From positions 115,838-179,837 of the forward strand of contig NZ_JAJNCY010000010.1 in NCBI RefSeq assembly GCF_021026335.1: a DNA stretch of 64,000 nt. The letters run 5' to 3'. The notes under the pieces were generated by a model, which saw nothing but the letters and a program-made list of their open reading frames with translations, did not search any database and was not told the DNA's origin. This stretch comes from Rhizobium sp. C1. Its GTDB lineage: Bacteria; Pseudomonadota; Alphaproteobacteria; Rhizobiales; Rhizobiaceae. Of this stretch, positions 54,929 to 63,980 are shown piece by piece (position 1 is the first letter of the stretch; each line of letters opens with the position of its first letter). A program made the position numbers and the translations under genes.

Positions 54929-54929
54929 A

Positions 54930-55250
54930 ATGGATAGGCACGCAAATTATCGGCCTCCGGAGGAGGCTCGATCCCCTCACGAGAGATTGGAACTCCATAG
55001 AGTTCTCCTTGATGGAGGAGAAGAAGATGTCTCCATCGCGCGCGGGCTATGGGACAAAGAAGAAGCGTTGCTAATCCGTTGGAATGGTCGCGAGGATCAG
55101 AAAAATGGATTTCCAGCTCGCTTTGAAAACATGACGTGGATGGTGCTGCCACGTTGGCTGGAGGCGGCAGTTCTTCACGCCATGGCTGACAGAGTTGCCA
55201 AAGATCTCGTTGAAAACAATTCTGACGTTCCTGCGGGAGGTGCAAAATGA
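54930..55250 (+). CDS. Unknown 106-residue protein inside the beta-oxidation operon
   Basis: Hydrophilic, charged, with a Trp-containing centre (A-R-G-L-W-D-K-E-E-A-L-L-I-R-W-N-G-R-E) and W-M-V-L-P-R-W-L-E-A-A-V-L-H-A-M-A. It follows the thiolase stop by one base and overlaps the FadJ start by 4 bases (ATGA), so it is translated with them. Its base composition is more AT-rich than its neighbours, and its codon choice looks less typical. It has no membrane segment or known motif. I do not recognise the family; it could be a recent insertion or a small accessory factor. Confidence 0.72.
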   Translation: MDRHANYRPPEEARSPHERLELHRVLLDGGEEDVSIARGLWDKEEALLIRWNGREDQKNGFPARFENMTWMVLPRWLEAAVLHAMADRVAKDLVENNSDVPAGGAK

Positions 55251-57460
55251 CTTACGTAAACTTCAAGGTCGAAACCGACGCTGACGGCATTGCGCTCGTC
55301 ACCTGGGACATGCCCGGCAAGTCGATGAACGTCTTCACGGTCGAAGTGATGGACGAACTCGACAAGATCATTGACGCGACCGTCGCAGACGAAAAGGTCA
55401 AGGGCGTTGTCTTCACCTCCGGCAAGAACGCCTTCTCGGGTGGTGCCGACCTCACCATGCTCAAGGGCATGTTCGAGACCATCGAGCGCGCGCGCGCGGC
55501 TGATCCTGCCGGTGCTGCCCAGAAGCTCTTTGACGCTGCCGGCCGCATGACCTGGCTCTATCGCAAGATCGAAACCAACGGCAAGCCGTGGGTCTCGGCC
55601 ATCAACGGCACCTGCATGGGCGGCGCGACGGAACTCTCGCTCGCCTGCCATGCCCGGGTGGCCTCCAACTCTCCGTCGGTCAAGATCGGCCTGCCGGAAG
55701 TCAAGGTCGGCATCTTCCCCGGCGCCGGCGGCACGCAGCGCCTGCCGCGCCTGATCAATGCGCAGGATGCGCTTCAGGCCATGACGACGGGTTCGTCCTT
55801 CTCGGCGTCGCGCGCCAAGGCGCTCGGCCTCGTGGCCGAAGTCGTTGAGCCGGAAAACCTCGTTTCCGCTGCCAAGGAATTGCTCAAGAAGGGCGTCGAT
55901 CCGGTCGCGCCCTGGGACAAGAAGGGCTTCAAGGCTCCGGGCGGTGCCGTCTGGACGCCGAACGGCATCCAGCTCTTCTCCGCCGCCAACGGCATTCTGC
56001 GCCGCGAAACGGCCGGCAACTATCCGGCAGCGCTGGCCATCGTGAAATGCGTCTATGAAGGCCTCCAGGTTCCGATCGACACGGGCCTGCGCATCGAGCA
56101 GCGCTATTTCACCAATATCCTGCAGACCACCGAAGCCTTCTCGATGATCCGCTCGCTGTTCGTCTCCCTTCAGGAGCTGAACAAGGGCGCCCGCCGCCCG
56201 GCCGGCGTTGAAAAGAGCGAGATCAAGAAGGTTGGCATCGTGGGCGCAGGCTTCATGGGCGCCTCCATCGGCTATGTCACCGCTGCCGCCGGCATCCAGG
56301 TCGTGCTGATCGACCGCGATATCGACGCCGCGACGAAGGGCAAGGCGACCTCTGAAGGCCTCGTCACCGAAGCCCAGAAGAAGGGCAAGCTCGGCAAGGA
56401 AGAGGGCGAAAAGCTTCTCTCCCTCATCACGCCGACCGCCGACTATGCCGATATTGCCGATTGCGATCTCGTCATCGAGGCCGTGTTCGAGGATCGCGGC
56501 ATCAAGAAGACCGTGACCGAGCAGGTCGAAGCCGTGCTGAAGCCCGGCGCGATCTTCGCGTCCAACACCTCGACGCTGCCGATCACCGGATTGGCAGAAA
56601 ACTCCAAGCGTCCGGAACAGTTCATCGGCATCCACTTCTTCTCGCCGGTGCACAAGATGATGCTCACCGAAGTCATCATGGGCGAAAAGACCGGTGACAA
56701 GGCGCTGGCCGTGGCGCTCGACTACGTGGCCGCCATCAAGAAGACGCCGATCGTCGTCAACGACACGCGCGGCTTCTACGTGAACCGCTGCGTGCTGCGC
56801 TACATGAACGAGGCCTATAACATGCTCGTAGAGGGCATCCCGGCCGTCATGATCGACAACGTGGCCAAGATGGCGGGCATGCCCGTCGGCCCGCTGGCGC
56901 TCAACGACGAGACCGCCGTCGACCTCTCCTACAAGATCATGAAGGCGATGATTGCCGATCTCGGCGAGAAGTCGGTCGATCCGCGCCACATGGCGCTGAT
57001 CACTGAGATGGTCGAGAAGGAAGGCCGCCTCGGCCGCAAGGCCGGCAAGGGCTTCTACGACTATCCGGCCAAGCCCGCCAAGAAGTCCATGTGGCCCGGC
57101 CTGAAGGACATGTTCGTCCAGCAGGACCCGGACAAGATCGATGTCACGACGATCAAGCAGCGCTTCCTCGTCACCATCGCTCTGGAAGCGGCCCGCACCA
57201 TGGAAGAGGGGATCGTGACCGACCCGCGCGAAGCCGATATCGGCTCCATCCTGGGCTTCGGTTTCGCGCCCTACACGGGCGGCGCGATCTCCTATATCGA
57301 CGGCATGGGCGTGAAGACATTCGTCGAGCTGGCCGAAAAGCTGGCGACTCAATACGGCCCGCACTTCAAGCCGACGCCGCTTCTTCTCGAAATGGCGAAG
57401 ACGGGCGACACGTTCTATGCCCGTTTCAACCCCTATGGCGAGAAAAAACAGGCTGCCTGA
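55247..57460 (+). CDS. fadJ: Multifunctional fatty acid oxidation alpha subunit (enoyl-CoA hydratase / 3-hydroxyacyl-CoA dehydrogenase)
   Basis: A 737-residue FadB/FadJ protein. The N-terminal crotonase domain (residues 1-190) has [10 protein letters not shown] and catalytic Glu positions in [10 protein letters not shown] and [19 protein letters not shown]. The NAD-binding domain begins near 327 with [13 protein letters not shown], followed by H-F-F-S-P-V-H-K-M and two C-terminal helical dehydrogenase domains. It carries out steps two and three of beta-oxidation. It is the last gene of the operon; a terminator follows. Confidence 0.95.
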   Translation: MTYVNFKVETDADGIALVTWDMPGKSMNVFTVEVMDELDKIIDATVADEKVKGVVFTSGKNAFSGGADLTMLKGMFETIERARAADPAGAAQKLFDAAGRMTWLYRKIETNGKPWVSAINGTCMGGATELSLACHARVASNSPSVKIGLPEVKVGIFPGAGGTQRLPRLINAQDALQAMTTGSSFSASRAKALGLVAEVVEPENLVSAAKELLKKGVDPVAPWDKKGFKAPGGAVWTPNGIQLFSAANGILRRETAGNYPAALAIVKCVYEGLQVPIDTGLRIEQRYFTNILQTTEAFSMIRSLFVSLQELNKGARRPAGVEKSEIKKVGIVGAGFMGASIGYVTAAAGIQVVLIDRDIDAATKGKATSEGLVTEAQKKGKLGKEEGEKLLSLITPTADYADIADCDLVIEAVFEDRGIKKTVTEQVEAVLKPGAIFASNTSTLPITGLAENSKRPEQFIGIHFFSPVHKMMLTEVIMGEKTGDKALAVALDYVAAIKKTPIVVNDTRGFYVNRCVLRYMNEAYNMLVEGIPAVMIDNVAKMAGMPVGPLALNDETAVDLSYKIMKAMIADLGEKSVDPRHMALITEMVEKEGRLGRKAGKGFYDYPAKPAKKSMWPGLKDMFVQQDPDKIDVTTIKQRFLVTIALEAARTMEEGIVTDPREADIGSILGFGFAPYTGGAISYIDGMGVKTFVELAEKLATQYGPHFKPTPLLLEMAKTGDTFYARFNPYGEKKQAA

Positions 57461-57487
57461 GACCAAAACATGGTCAAAAAAGCATAA

Positions 57488-57514
57488 AAAAGGCCGCCTA
57501 GAGCGGCCTTTTCC
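57488..57514 (+). terminator. Terminator of the beta-oxidation operon
   Basis: AAAAGGCCGC-CTAGA-GCGGCCTTTT, a perfect 10-bp stem ending in a T run, 27 bases after the fadJ stop. Confidence 0.92.
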
Positions 57515-57917
57515 ATGTCCAAATGCGGAGGAATTGCGGCGAAAACGATGCCCTATTGCTTAGTCAGCTAATTAAGTGTCGTGAAATTGTCATATTTTAT
57601 ATCATTGAAAATATTTAATAATATCGATTCTCAGTGAAATTGATAAGATTTCCATACTAGTCAGATTCCACATTTCAAGTCTTCAGATTGGAAACAATAC
57701 GTTTTCAATTTTGAGATTGAACCGAACGGTTCGGTCATCCATATTAATCATCGTAAGGCGACGGTATGCAGATCGGTTTCAACACCGAAACAGCCGAACC
57801 CTTCAACGGCTCCCGCCATTCAGTCGCGCACTGCGTAGTGCACGATTGAATTGCGGGGAATGAAAAATCCTCGCGGTAACCTCCCTCGTGGGACCGCATT
57901 TTGAAATGGAGACTACA
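57515..57917. other. AT-rich spacer before the first secreted paralogue
   Basis: No gene was seen. Strongly AT-rich at 57550-57720. Contains a palindrome ACCGAAC-G-GTTCGGT at 57721-57735 and two GANTC sites (in CGATTCTC near 57628 and AGATTCC near 57664). It probably holds the promoter of the following gene. Confidence 0.5.
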
Positions 57918-58343
57918 ATGAACAAGTTTGCTGCTTTCGCCGCCGCTGGCGTCCTGTCCGTCTCGGCCCTGCTTTCGGGCCAGGCCTTCGCTGATAACGA
58001 AAATTCGGCTTTCGCCCAGATGGTTCGCGCCAACACCTACGGCACCTCGGCTCCGGCTTCTGAAGATGGTGCTGTGGGCTATGCCTACAAGCCCGGCTTC
58101 CTCGCCAAGGCCGCTCATGAAAGCAACGTGAGCATCCGTTACACGAGCGAGCTGCCGCTGGCTGAAAAGGCCTCCTTTCAGGACCGCGCCAAGAATGACC
58201 CCTCCGCAGTTCAGGCACTCCGCTCCGAAATCGCGCAGAATGCAGACGTCGTTCGTGGTCTTCAGGAGCGTAACGTAAACGTTCAGGACGTGATCGGCTC
58301 GCTGCGCGCTGCTGACGGTTCGATGACCTATATCGTTCGCTAA
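57918..58343 (+). CDS. Secreted 141-residue protein, paralogue 1
   Basis: Signal peptide M-N-K-F-A-A-F-A-A-A-G... ending A-F-A, then a hydrophilic mature domain of about 118 residues. It shares with the next gene D-N-E-N-S-A-F-A-Q-M-V, a Y-A-Y-K-P-G-F-L block, R-A-K-N-D-P, V-I-G and the C-terminal A-A-D-G-S-M-T-Y-I-V-R. Both genes encode exactly 141 residues. GGAGA lies 7 bases before the start. No known domain was recognised. The shared ends suggest a conserved small periplasmic or surface fold specific to this lineage. Confidence 0.85.
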   Translation: MNKFAAFAAAGVLSVSALLSGQAFADNENSAFAQMVRANTYGTSAPASEDGAVGYAYKPGFLAKAAHESNVSIRYTSELPLAEKASFQDRAKNDPSAVQALRSEIAQNADVVRGLQERNVNVQDVIGSLRAADGSMTYIVR

Positions 58344-58371
58344 CCTGATCGTTCCTCTCTGGAACAATCAG

Positions 58372-58410
58372 AACGCCCTCCGCGGTTCCACTGCCGCGGG
58401 GGGCGTTTTT
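58372..58410 (+). terminator. Terminator of secreted paralogue 1
   Basis: AACGCCCTCCGCGG pairs with CCGCGGGGGGCGTT across an 8-base loop (one mismatch), followed by TTT. Confidence 0.9.
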
Positions 58411-58514
58411 GCTTGTAGGTCAGTTAGCCGGATCATAAATCTACAACGTATATGTTGAAATATTTTTGTAATTTTTTTAATGGGTCATGTTTTTACATTG
58501 TATAGAAAGATAAA

Positions 58515-58530
58515 TTAACGGGAATTTAAC
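58515..58530. promoter_or_regulatory. Perfect CtrA-type box
   Basis: TTAA-CGGGAAT-TTAA-C matches the CtrA full site TTAA-N7-TTAA exactly, including the trailing C. It is 232 bp upstream of the second secreted paralogue in an AT-rich spacer (58411-58761) with no gene. Confidence 0.5.
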
Positions 58531-58761
58531 GTCCAATATTCGTATTTTGCCGGTCTTTCGGGCGAATTGAATCGTGATTGAACGGAAAGATTGCCTATAT
58601 TTAATTATGTGAGCTCAACATGAACTCCATTTAATGAATTTTGACACGATTTCTCCCAATTTCGGCGCGTTAATAGCTCATGCGCTTCTTGAGGCGCAGA
58701 AGAATTGTCAGTGAAATTTTCGACAATCGGCGGTCGTCCGCCACATTTTATGGAGATGAAA

Positions 58762-59187
58762 ATGAACAAGTTTACCGCATTTGCTGCAGCTGGCCTGATG
58801 GCTGCCACCGCTCTTTTTGCAGTGCAGGCTTCGGCTGAAGACAATGAGAATTCCGCCTTTGCGCAGATGGTTGCTGAAAACGCCGATAGCTCGGCTCCTG
58901 CCGCACATCAGGCCTATGGCTACGGCTACAAGGAAGGCATCCTGACGCGTGTCTCGGCCAAGGCATCGGACGTGACGGTCTATCGCCTCGGCGAACTTCC
59001 GGACGCACAGCGCGACTTCTTCCGCGATCGTGCAAAGGCAGAACCGGCTCGGGTCGCCGCTCTGCAGGAAAAGATCAAGGCCAACCATGCGGTCAGCCAT
59101 GCCTTGATGGCTGAAAACGTCCAGATCTCCAGCGTGATCGGCAAGATCAAGGCTGCTGATGGTTCGACCGCATACGTGATCCGTTGA
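58762..59187 (+). CDS. Secreted 141-residue protein, paralogue 2
   Basis: Same length and layout as paralogue 1: signal peptide beginning M-N-K-F-T-A-F-A-A-A-G, mature start E-D-N-E-N-S-A-F-A-Q-M-V, a Y-G-Y-K-E-G-I-L block, R-A-K-A-E-P and C-terminal K-A-A-D-G-S-T-A-Y-V-I-R. GGAG lies 7-8 bases before the start. It has its own promoter region containing a CtrA-like box. The duplication is clear although the middle has diverged. Function is unknown. Confidence 0.85.
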   Translation: MNKFTAFAAAGLMAATALFAVQASAEDNENSAFAQMVAENADSSAPAAHQAYGYGYKEGILTRVSAKASDVTVYRLGELPDAQRDFFRDRAKAEPARVAALQEKIKANHAVSHALMAENVQISSVIGKIKAADGSTAYVIR

Positions 59188-59212
59188 TCATCCTGCACCG
59201 TGAATGACCCCA

Positions 59213-59250
59213 GAAGCCCTGCAGCACCCCGCTGCGGGGCTTCCTGTTTT
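59213..59250 (+). terminator. Terminator of secreted paralogue 2
   Basis: GAAGCCC-T-GCAGC pairs with GCTGC-G-GGGCTTC around ACCCC, followed by CCTGTTTTG. Confidence 0.85.
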
Positions 59251-59338
59251 GTGCGGGCGCGAAGCTTTGCCGCATTGCATCATGCCAGCCCCGCATTGTA
59301 AGATCTATGTCATAATCCCCATCGCTGATCGAACCACC

Positions 59339-59623
59339 ATGTCCCAGAAACCGAAAATGACTCCCGCCGCGGCCCGCAAGGATCATCAAGAGATGCTGCG
59401 GTTTCTCGCCGCCAACGCCGCCTTCGGCATGTTCATCGGCCTCGTGCTGACAGCAGCCCTGCTTTACTTCAACATCGGCGACTTCCGCACCCGCGTCCAG
59501 CATTCGGCCATGCCGGTCATCGCCATTCTGCTGGTCGGCGCGCCGCTCTCGCTCCTGCTCGGTGGCGCATCCATGTCGACGGCGATCATGATGATGCCCT
59601 ACGAGAAGAAGTTCGACGAGTAG
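59339..59623 (+). CDS. Small two-helix membrane protein, unknown function
   Basis: A 94-residue protein with a basic N-terminus and two membrane helices (M-F-I-G-L-V-L-T-A-A-L-L-Y-F and V-I-A-I-L-L-V-G-A-P-L-S-L-L-L), ending M-M-M-P-Y-E-K-K-F-D-E. The ATG at 59339 has no strong ribosome-binding site. It is convergent with the hybrid kinase. No family was recognised. Confidence 0.7.
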   Translation: MSQKPKMTPAAARKDHQEMLRFLAANAAFGMFIGLVLTAALLYFNIGDFRTRVQHSAMPVIAILLVGAPLSLLLGGASMSTAIMMMPYEKKFDE

Positions 59624-59727
59624 ACCGGGTTGCAGCGGAAGCAGGATCCGGCTTTCGCCTCGGTCCAGGCCTGGAAAGTCCTCCGGGTACGAGAACCTGT
59701 TCGCTATCCCGACGGGAGACTTGCTCT

Positions 59728-62700
59728 CTATTCCGCAGCCGATCGGGAAAAGGCTGCCGTGCGTGCCAGATAGGCCCGCAGCGACGCAGGCTTCAGCGGT
59801 TTGTGCATGACGGAAATGGCCTGTGCCTCGGCCTCGCCGCGCACTTCCGGCGTCCTGTCGGCTGTCACCAGCAGGGCAGGGATATCAGCGCCATAGCGCG
59901 CCCTGATACGGCCAACCGCGTTGACCCCCGTTCCCTCATCGAGATGATAATCGGCAATGATGACGTCCGGCTGCGCCGCGTCCTCTCCCCCCAGCGCCTC
60001 CTCCGCTGAAAGCGCCGTCACGACCCGGCAGCCCCAGCCCTGCAACAGCAGAGCCATGCCGTCGAGGATCGTCCGCTCGTTGTCGATGCACAGGACCGAA
60101 AGGCCGGCCAGCGACGTCTGCCGCACATTGTCTGCCGCGGGTTGAGGCTCGGCCGGCAACTCGACAGGTTCGGCAATCGGAATGACGACGCGGAAATCCG
60201 TTCCATGCCCCTCGCGGCTCTTCAGTTCGACCGGGTGCTCCAGGACCCTTGCGATCCGGTCAACGATCGACAGTCCCAGCCCCAGACCAGAGGCGGCCCG
60301 TGCGCCCTCGTCGAGCCGCACAAATTCCTGGAATACGGTGGTGAATTTGGATTGCGGAATGCCGATGCCTGAATCAACCACCTGGATCACCGCCGTATCG
60401 CCCGCATGCCGCGCGCCCACCAGCACTTTGCCGGAGGGCGTATATTTAATTGCATTGGAGACGAGGTTCTGTACCAGCCGGCGCAACAGGGTCGGGTCCG
60501 AGCGCACGGTGAGTTTGGTGGGCAAAACCCGTAACTCCAGCCCCTTTTCGCGCGCGATCGGCTGGAAGTCGGTGGCGATACGTCCCAGAAACTCGCCGAG
60601 CGGCACCGCCGAAAAGCGCGGCTTCATCGCGCCCGTATCGAGCCGTGAAATATCCAGCACGGCGCCCAGAATGGTCTCCACTGATTCCAGCGAGGAATCG
60701 ATATTGCGGACGATATCCCTGTCCTGGGTGCCCTCGAACCGTTCGACCAGCGTCGAGGCATAAAGCCGCGCTGCGTTGAGCGGCTGAAGAATGTCGTGGC
60801 CGGCAGCGGCAAAGAAGCGTGTCTTGCCGATATTGGCCTCTTCGGCCGCCGCCTGCGCGACGCCGAGTTCGCGGTTGACGCGGATGAGTTCGCCGGTGCG
60901 GGCAATCACCCGCTGCTCCAGCGTTTCATTCGCCTGCTTCAGGGCCTTGTCGGCCTCGACCTGATGCGTGATATCCGTATAGGTCGTCACCATGCCCTTG
61001 CTCGGCATCGGGTTGGAGCGTACCTCAATGATGCGGCCGCTTTTCAGAGCCAGCGAGAAGGGTTTGTCCAGCGTCTTGAAATCCGCCAGCATGTCGCCGC
61101 GCCCGGACGAACTGACATCGCCCCGATTTTCAAGGATCGCCACGATGTCGGCGAGTGGAAAGCCCACTTCGCCGACATGTTCGGGCAGATCGAGCAGCTT
61201 GCGGAACCGCCGGTTCCAGATGGTCAGCCCATTCGATGTGTCGAAGACCGCGATGCCCTGATCCATCTGCGAGAGCGCGGTATGCAGCATGTCCTGATTA
61301 TATTGCAGCGCCTCGGACGCCTGGTCGAGCAGGCGCGCGGTCTCCGAAGAGGGCTCTTCCATGCGCTGCAGGAGCAGTGAGAAGACGAGCCGCGCGGAGG
61401 ATGAACCGATGGCGCTGGCCAGCAACTGTTCGGAGAACTGCACCAGCGCCATGTCGGCGGGCTGGCTCTCGAGCAGCGCGAAGCCCAGTTGCCGCTCATG
61501 TGTCTTGAAGGAACGTTGCATGCGTTCTTCGCCGAGATAGCGCGCCAGCACCGACTTCAGGTCGCCGACAGAGACCCGCGTCTTGCCGCCGCGCCACTGT
61601 GTGCTGCGCCCGTCTCCGCGCGACATGAAAACGCCGGCCTGAATGCGCTCCAGCGGCTTCGAATGCCGCGTCAGCGAACCGATGATGAAGAGGCCGGTAT
61701 TGACCATGAGCGACAGCAGCGTCGCATTGACCAGATTGTCCGCATTCGGCCCGTTGAACACTTCCGTGCCGGGAAACAGGAAGGCGAGGATGCTGCCCGC
61801 CAGCACATCGTTCTGCGACAGCCCGAAGCTCGGCAGAAACAGGAAATAGAGCCACATGAAGAAGCCGCCCGACATGCCGGCAATGGCCCCGCGCGCATTC
61901 GCCCGCGACCACACGAGCCCGCCAAACAGCGGCGGCGCGATCTGTGCGACGGCGGCAAAGGATAAAAGCCCGATGGAGGCGAGGGCCGCCGCGCTGTCGA
62001 TCGAGGTATAATAGGCGTAGCTGGCCAAAAGCACGACGAAGATCGCCGTGCGCCGCACCCGCAGCAGGAACTGCGTGTAATCGGTATTGTGGAGGCTCGG
62101 CGTCACCAGCCGCCGGCGCAGGATCACCGGCATGACGATGTCGTTGGACACCATGATCGCGAGCGCCACCGTCTCGACGATCACCATGGCGGTCGCCGCC
62201 GAAAAGCCGCCGATCAGCGTGATCAGCGACACGGCATGCGCCCCCGCCTGAAGCGGCAGATTCAGAACATAAAGGTCCGGCGTGCCCGTCTTGCCGAGCA
62301 GCAGGACGCCGGCGATGGCAATCGGAATCACGAAGATGTTGATGGCAACGAGGTAGACGGGGAAAAGCAGCCCGGCCATGCGCAGCTCACCCGCCGTCCG
62401 GTTCTCCACCACCGTCACATGGAACTGGCGCGGCAGGAGAATAATCGCGAAGGCCGAAAGCAGGACCAGCAACGCCCAGCGCCCGATCGAGGTCTGGTAG
62501 TGCAGCGCCCCCATCGCCTGGGCGTTCGTCTCCGCAGCCTGGAACAGTGCCGTGGGTCCGTCAAACAAGAAGAAGGTGATGAAGATGCCGGCCGTGCAGA
62601 AGGCAACGAGCTTGACGACGGACTCGGTGGCAATCGCAAGGATCAGCCCGTCCTGATGCTCGGTCGCGTCGGTGTGGCGGGTGCCGAAGACGACTGCGAA

Positions 62701-63237
62701 GAAGGCCAGGAACACGGTCACCAGAAGCGGTAGCGAGGCGGAGGAAAAACCGCCATCAGCGGCCGAAAACGCGCTCGTCTGCACCATGGCCGAGACGGAG
62801 ATTGAGATCGCCTTCAATTGCAGGGCGATATAGGGGATCGCGCCGATGAGCGAGATCAGCGCCACGAAGGCGGCGACCGTCGGGTTCTTGCCATAGCGCG
62901 CGGCAACGAAGTCGGCGGGTGAAACGATCTTTTCGGATTTTGCCAGGGTGATGATCCGGCGGAGCAGCGGCAGGCCGAGCGTGAAGAGCAGGATCGGTCC
63001 GACATAGATCGCCGAAAATTCGAGGCCCCGCTGCGCGGCAAGGCCCACGCCGCCGAAATAGGTCCACGAGGTGCAGTAGATGGCCAGGCTGAGGGCGTAG
63101 ACCAGCGGCCGACCCTTGGCTGGGCTGCGCCGGCGCGACAGACGGTCGCCAAAGCTTGCCACGGCGAAGAGAAGCAGCAGGTAGCCGATCGCGGCGGCGA
63201 AAACCACCCAGCCCGGCAGCATGGCCTGCGTTCCCAT
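59728..63237 (-). CDS. Na+/solute symporter-sensor histidine kinase-receiver hybrid
   Basis: About 1169 residues. Residues 1-520 form a sodium/solute symporter (SSF/PutP-like) region with about 13 helices. A PAS-like segment near 650-690 (L-S-Q-M-D-Q-G-I-A-V-F-D) is followed by a coiled coil, then the HisKA box F-F-A-A-A-G-H-D-I-L-Q-P-L-N-A-A-R (His near 814), N-box N-L-V-S-N-A-I-K-Y-T-P, D-S-G-I-G-I-P and G-L-G-L-G-L-S. A receiver domain ends the protein, with phospho-acceptor Asp near 1096 (I-I-A-D-Y-H). This is the CbrA/NahK-like hybrid type. The H-D-I-x-Q-P box is the NahK subtype. No regulator gene is adjacent. Start 63237 is chosen after GGAGG. Confidence 0.93.
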   Translation of the reverse strand: MGTQAMLPGWVVFAAAIGYLLLLFAVASFGDRLSRRRSPAKGRPLVYALSLAIYCTSWTYFGGVGLAAQRGLEFSAIYVGPILLFTLGLPLLRRIITLAKSEKIVSPADFVAARYGKNPTVAAFVALISLIGAIPYIALQLKAISISVSAMVQTSAFSAADGGFSSASLPLLVTVFLAFFAVVFGTRHTDATEHQDGLILAIATESVVKLVAFCTAGIFITFFLFDGPTALFQAAETNAQAMGALHYQTSIGRWALLVLLSAFAIILLPRQFHVTVVENRTAGELRMAGLLFPVYLVAINIFVIPIAIAGVLLLGKTGTPDLYVLNLPLQAGAHAVSLITLIGGFSAATAMVIVETVALAIMVSNDIVMPVILRRRLVTPSLHNTDYTQFLLRVRRTAIFVVLLASYAYYTSIDSAAALASIGLLSFAAVAQIAPPLFGGLVWSRANARGAIAGMSGGFFMWLYFLFLPSFGLSQNDVLAGSILAFLFPGTEVFNGPNADNLVNATLLSLMVNTGLFIIGSLTRHSKPLERIQAGVFMSRGDGRSTQWRGGKTRVSVGDLKSVLARYLGEERMQRSFKTHERQLGFALLESQPADMALVQFSEQLLASAIGSSSARLVFSLLLQRMEEPSSETARLLDQASEALQYNQDMLHTALSQMDQGIAVFDTSNGLTIWNRRFRKLLDLPEHVGEVGFPLADIVAILENRGDVSSSGRGDMLADFKTLDKPFSLALKSGRIIEVRSNPMPSKGMVTTYTDITHQVEADKALKQANETLEQRVIARTGELIRVNRELGVAQAAAEEANIGKTRFFAAAGHDILQPLNAARLYASTLVERFEGTQDRDIVRNIDSSLESVETILGAVLDISRLDTGAMKPRFSAVPLGEFLGRIATDFQPIAREKGLELRVLPTKLTVRSDPTLLRRLVQNLVSNAIKYTPSGKVLVGARHAGDTAVIQVVDSGIGIPQSKFTTVFQEFVRLDEGARAASGLGLGLSIVDRIARVLEHPVELKSREGHGTDFRVVIPIAEPVELPAEPQPAADNVRQTSLAGLSVLCIDNERTILDGMALLLQGWGCRVVTALSAEEALGGEDAAQPDVIIADYHLDEGTGVNAVGRIRARYGADIPALLVTADRTPEVRGEAEAQAISVMHKPLKPASLRAYLARTAAFSRSAAE

Positions 63238-63443
63238 CTTCCTGCGTCCTCCAGATCCCTGAGCGAGCATAGGTCAAGTGCATGCTCATGAAAAGTGAGG
63301 CGAAAGGCCAAGACTGCCGGCCCTGAGGAACTTGTTCCGCCTCGCTCCGTTTCAGACTTTCGGAACGAAAAGAATGTGTTAATGTCACGGAGCTGAAGGG
63401 TTAACAAATGGTATCGCAACCATCAGGCAGATTTGGGGGAAAC

Positions 63444-63863
63444 ATGTTGGAAGAGTTCAAGGCGTTTATCGCGCGCGGCAATGTCATGGATCTGGCGGTC
63501 GGCGTCATCATCGGCGGCGCCTTCGGCAAGATCGTTTCATCGCTGGTGGACGATATCATCATGCCGATCATCGGCGCCGTCACCGGCGGCATCGATTTTT
63601 CCAACTACTTCATCCGCCTGAGTTCTGCCGTCACGGCGACGAACCTCGTTGAGGCCAAGAAGCAGGGCGCGGTTCTCGCCTATGGCAGCTTCATCACGGT
63701 GGTCATCCAGTTTCTGATCCTCGCCTGGATCATCTTCCTCATGGTCAAGGCCATCAACCGCCTGCGCGTCAAGGAAGAGGCCAAGCCCTCCGCTCCGGCC
63801 GCGCCGCCGGCAGACATCGCGCTGCTGACGGAAATCCGCGATCTGCTGAAGACTCGGACTTGA
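63444..63863 (+). CDS. mscL: Large-conductance mechanosensitive channel
   Basis: A 139-residue Msc[15 protein letters not shown] amphipathic N-terminus, pore helix [23 protein letters not shown], periplasmic loop, second helix, and a charged C-terminal helical bundle. It opens under membrane tension to release solutes on osmotic downshock. The start at 63444 follows GGGGGAAA; an in-frame extension to 63408 is less likely. It is divergent from the hybrid kinase. Confidence 0.97.
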   Translation: MLEEFKAFIARGNVMDLAVGVIIGGAFGKIVSSLVDDIIMPIIGAVTGGIDFSNYFIRLSSAVTATNLVEAKKQGAVLAYGSFITVVIQFLILAWIIFLMVKAINRLRVKEEAKPSAPAAPPADIALLTEIRDLLKTRT

Positions 63864-63953
63864 ACGGTGCCTTTTTCCGTCTCCCCCCTTGTGGGACCGT
63901 TGCATAATGCGATGTCTTCGCGGCTGGGAGATTGTTAGACGTGCCTTATCGAG

Positions 63954-63980
63954 CCCGGCCTCTGTTTTGGCCGGGTTTTT
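63954..63980 (+). terminator. Rho-independent terminator
   Basis: CCCGGCC-TCTGTTTT-GGCCGGG followed by five T residues, 91 bases after mscL. It may end mscL or a short transcript lying in between. Confidence 0.85.
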
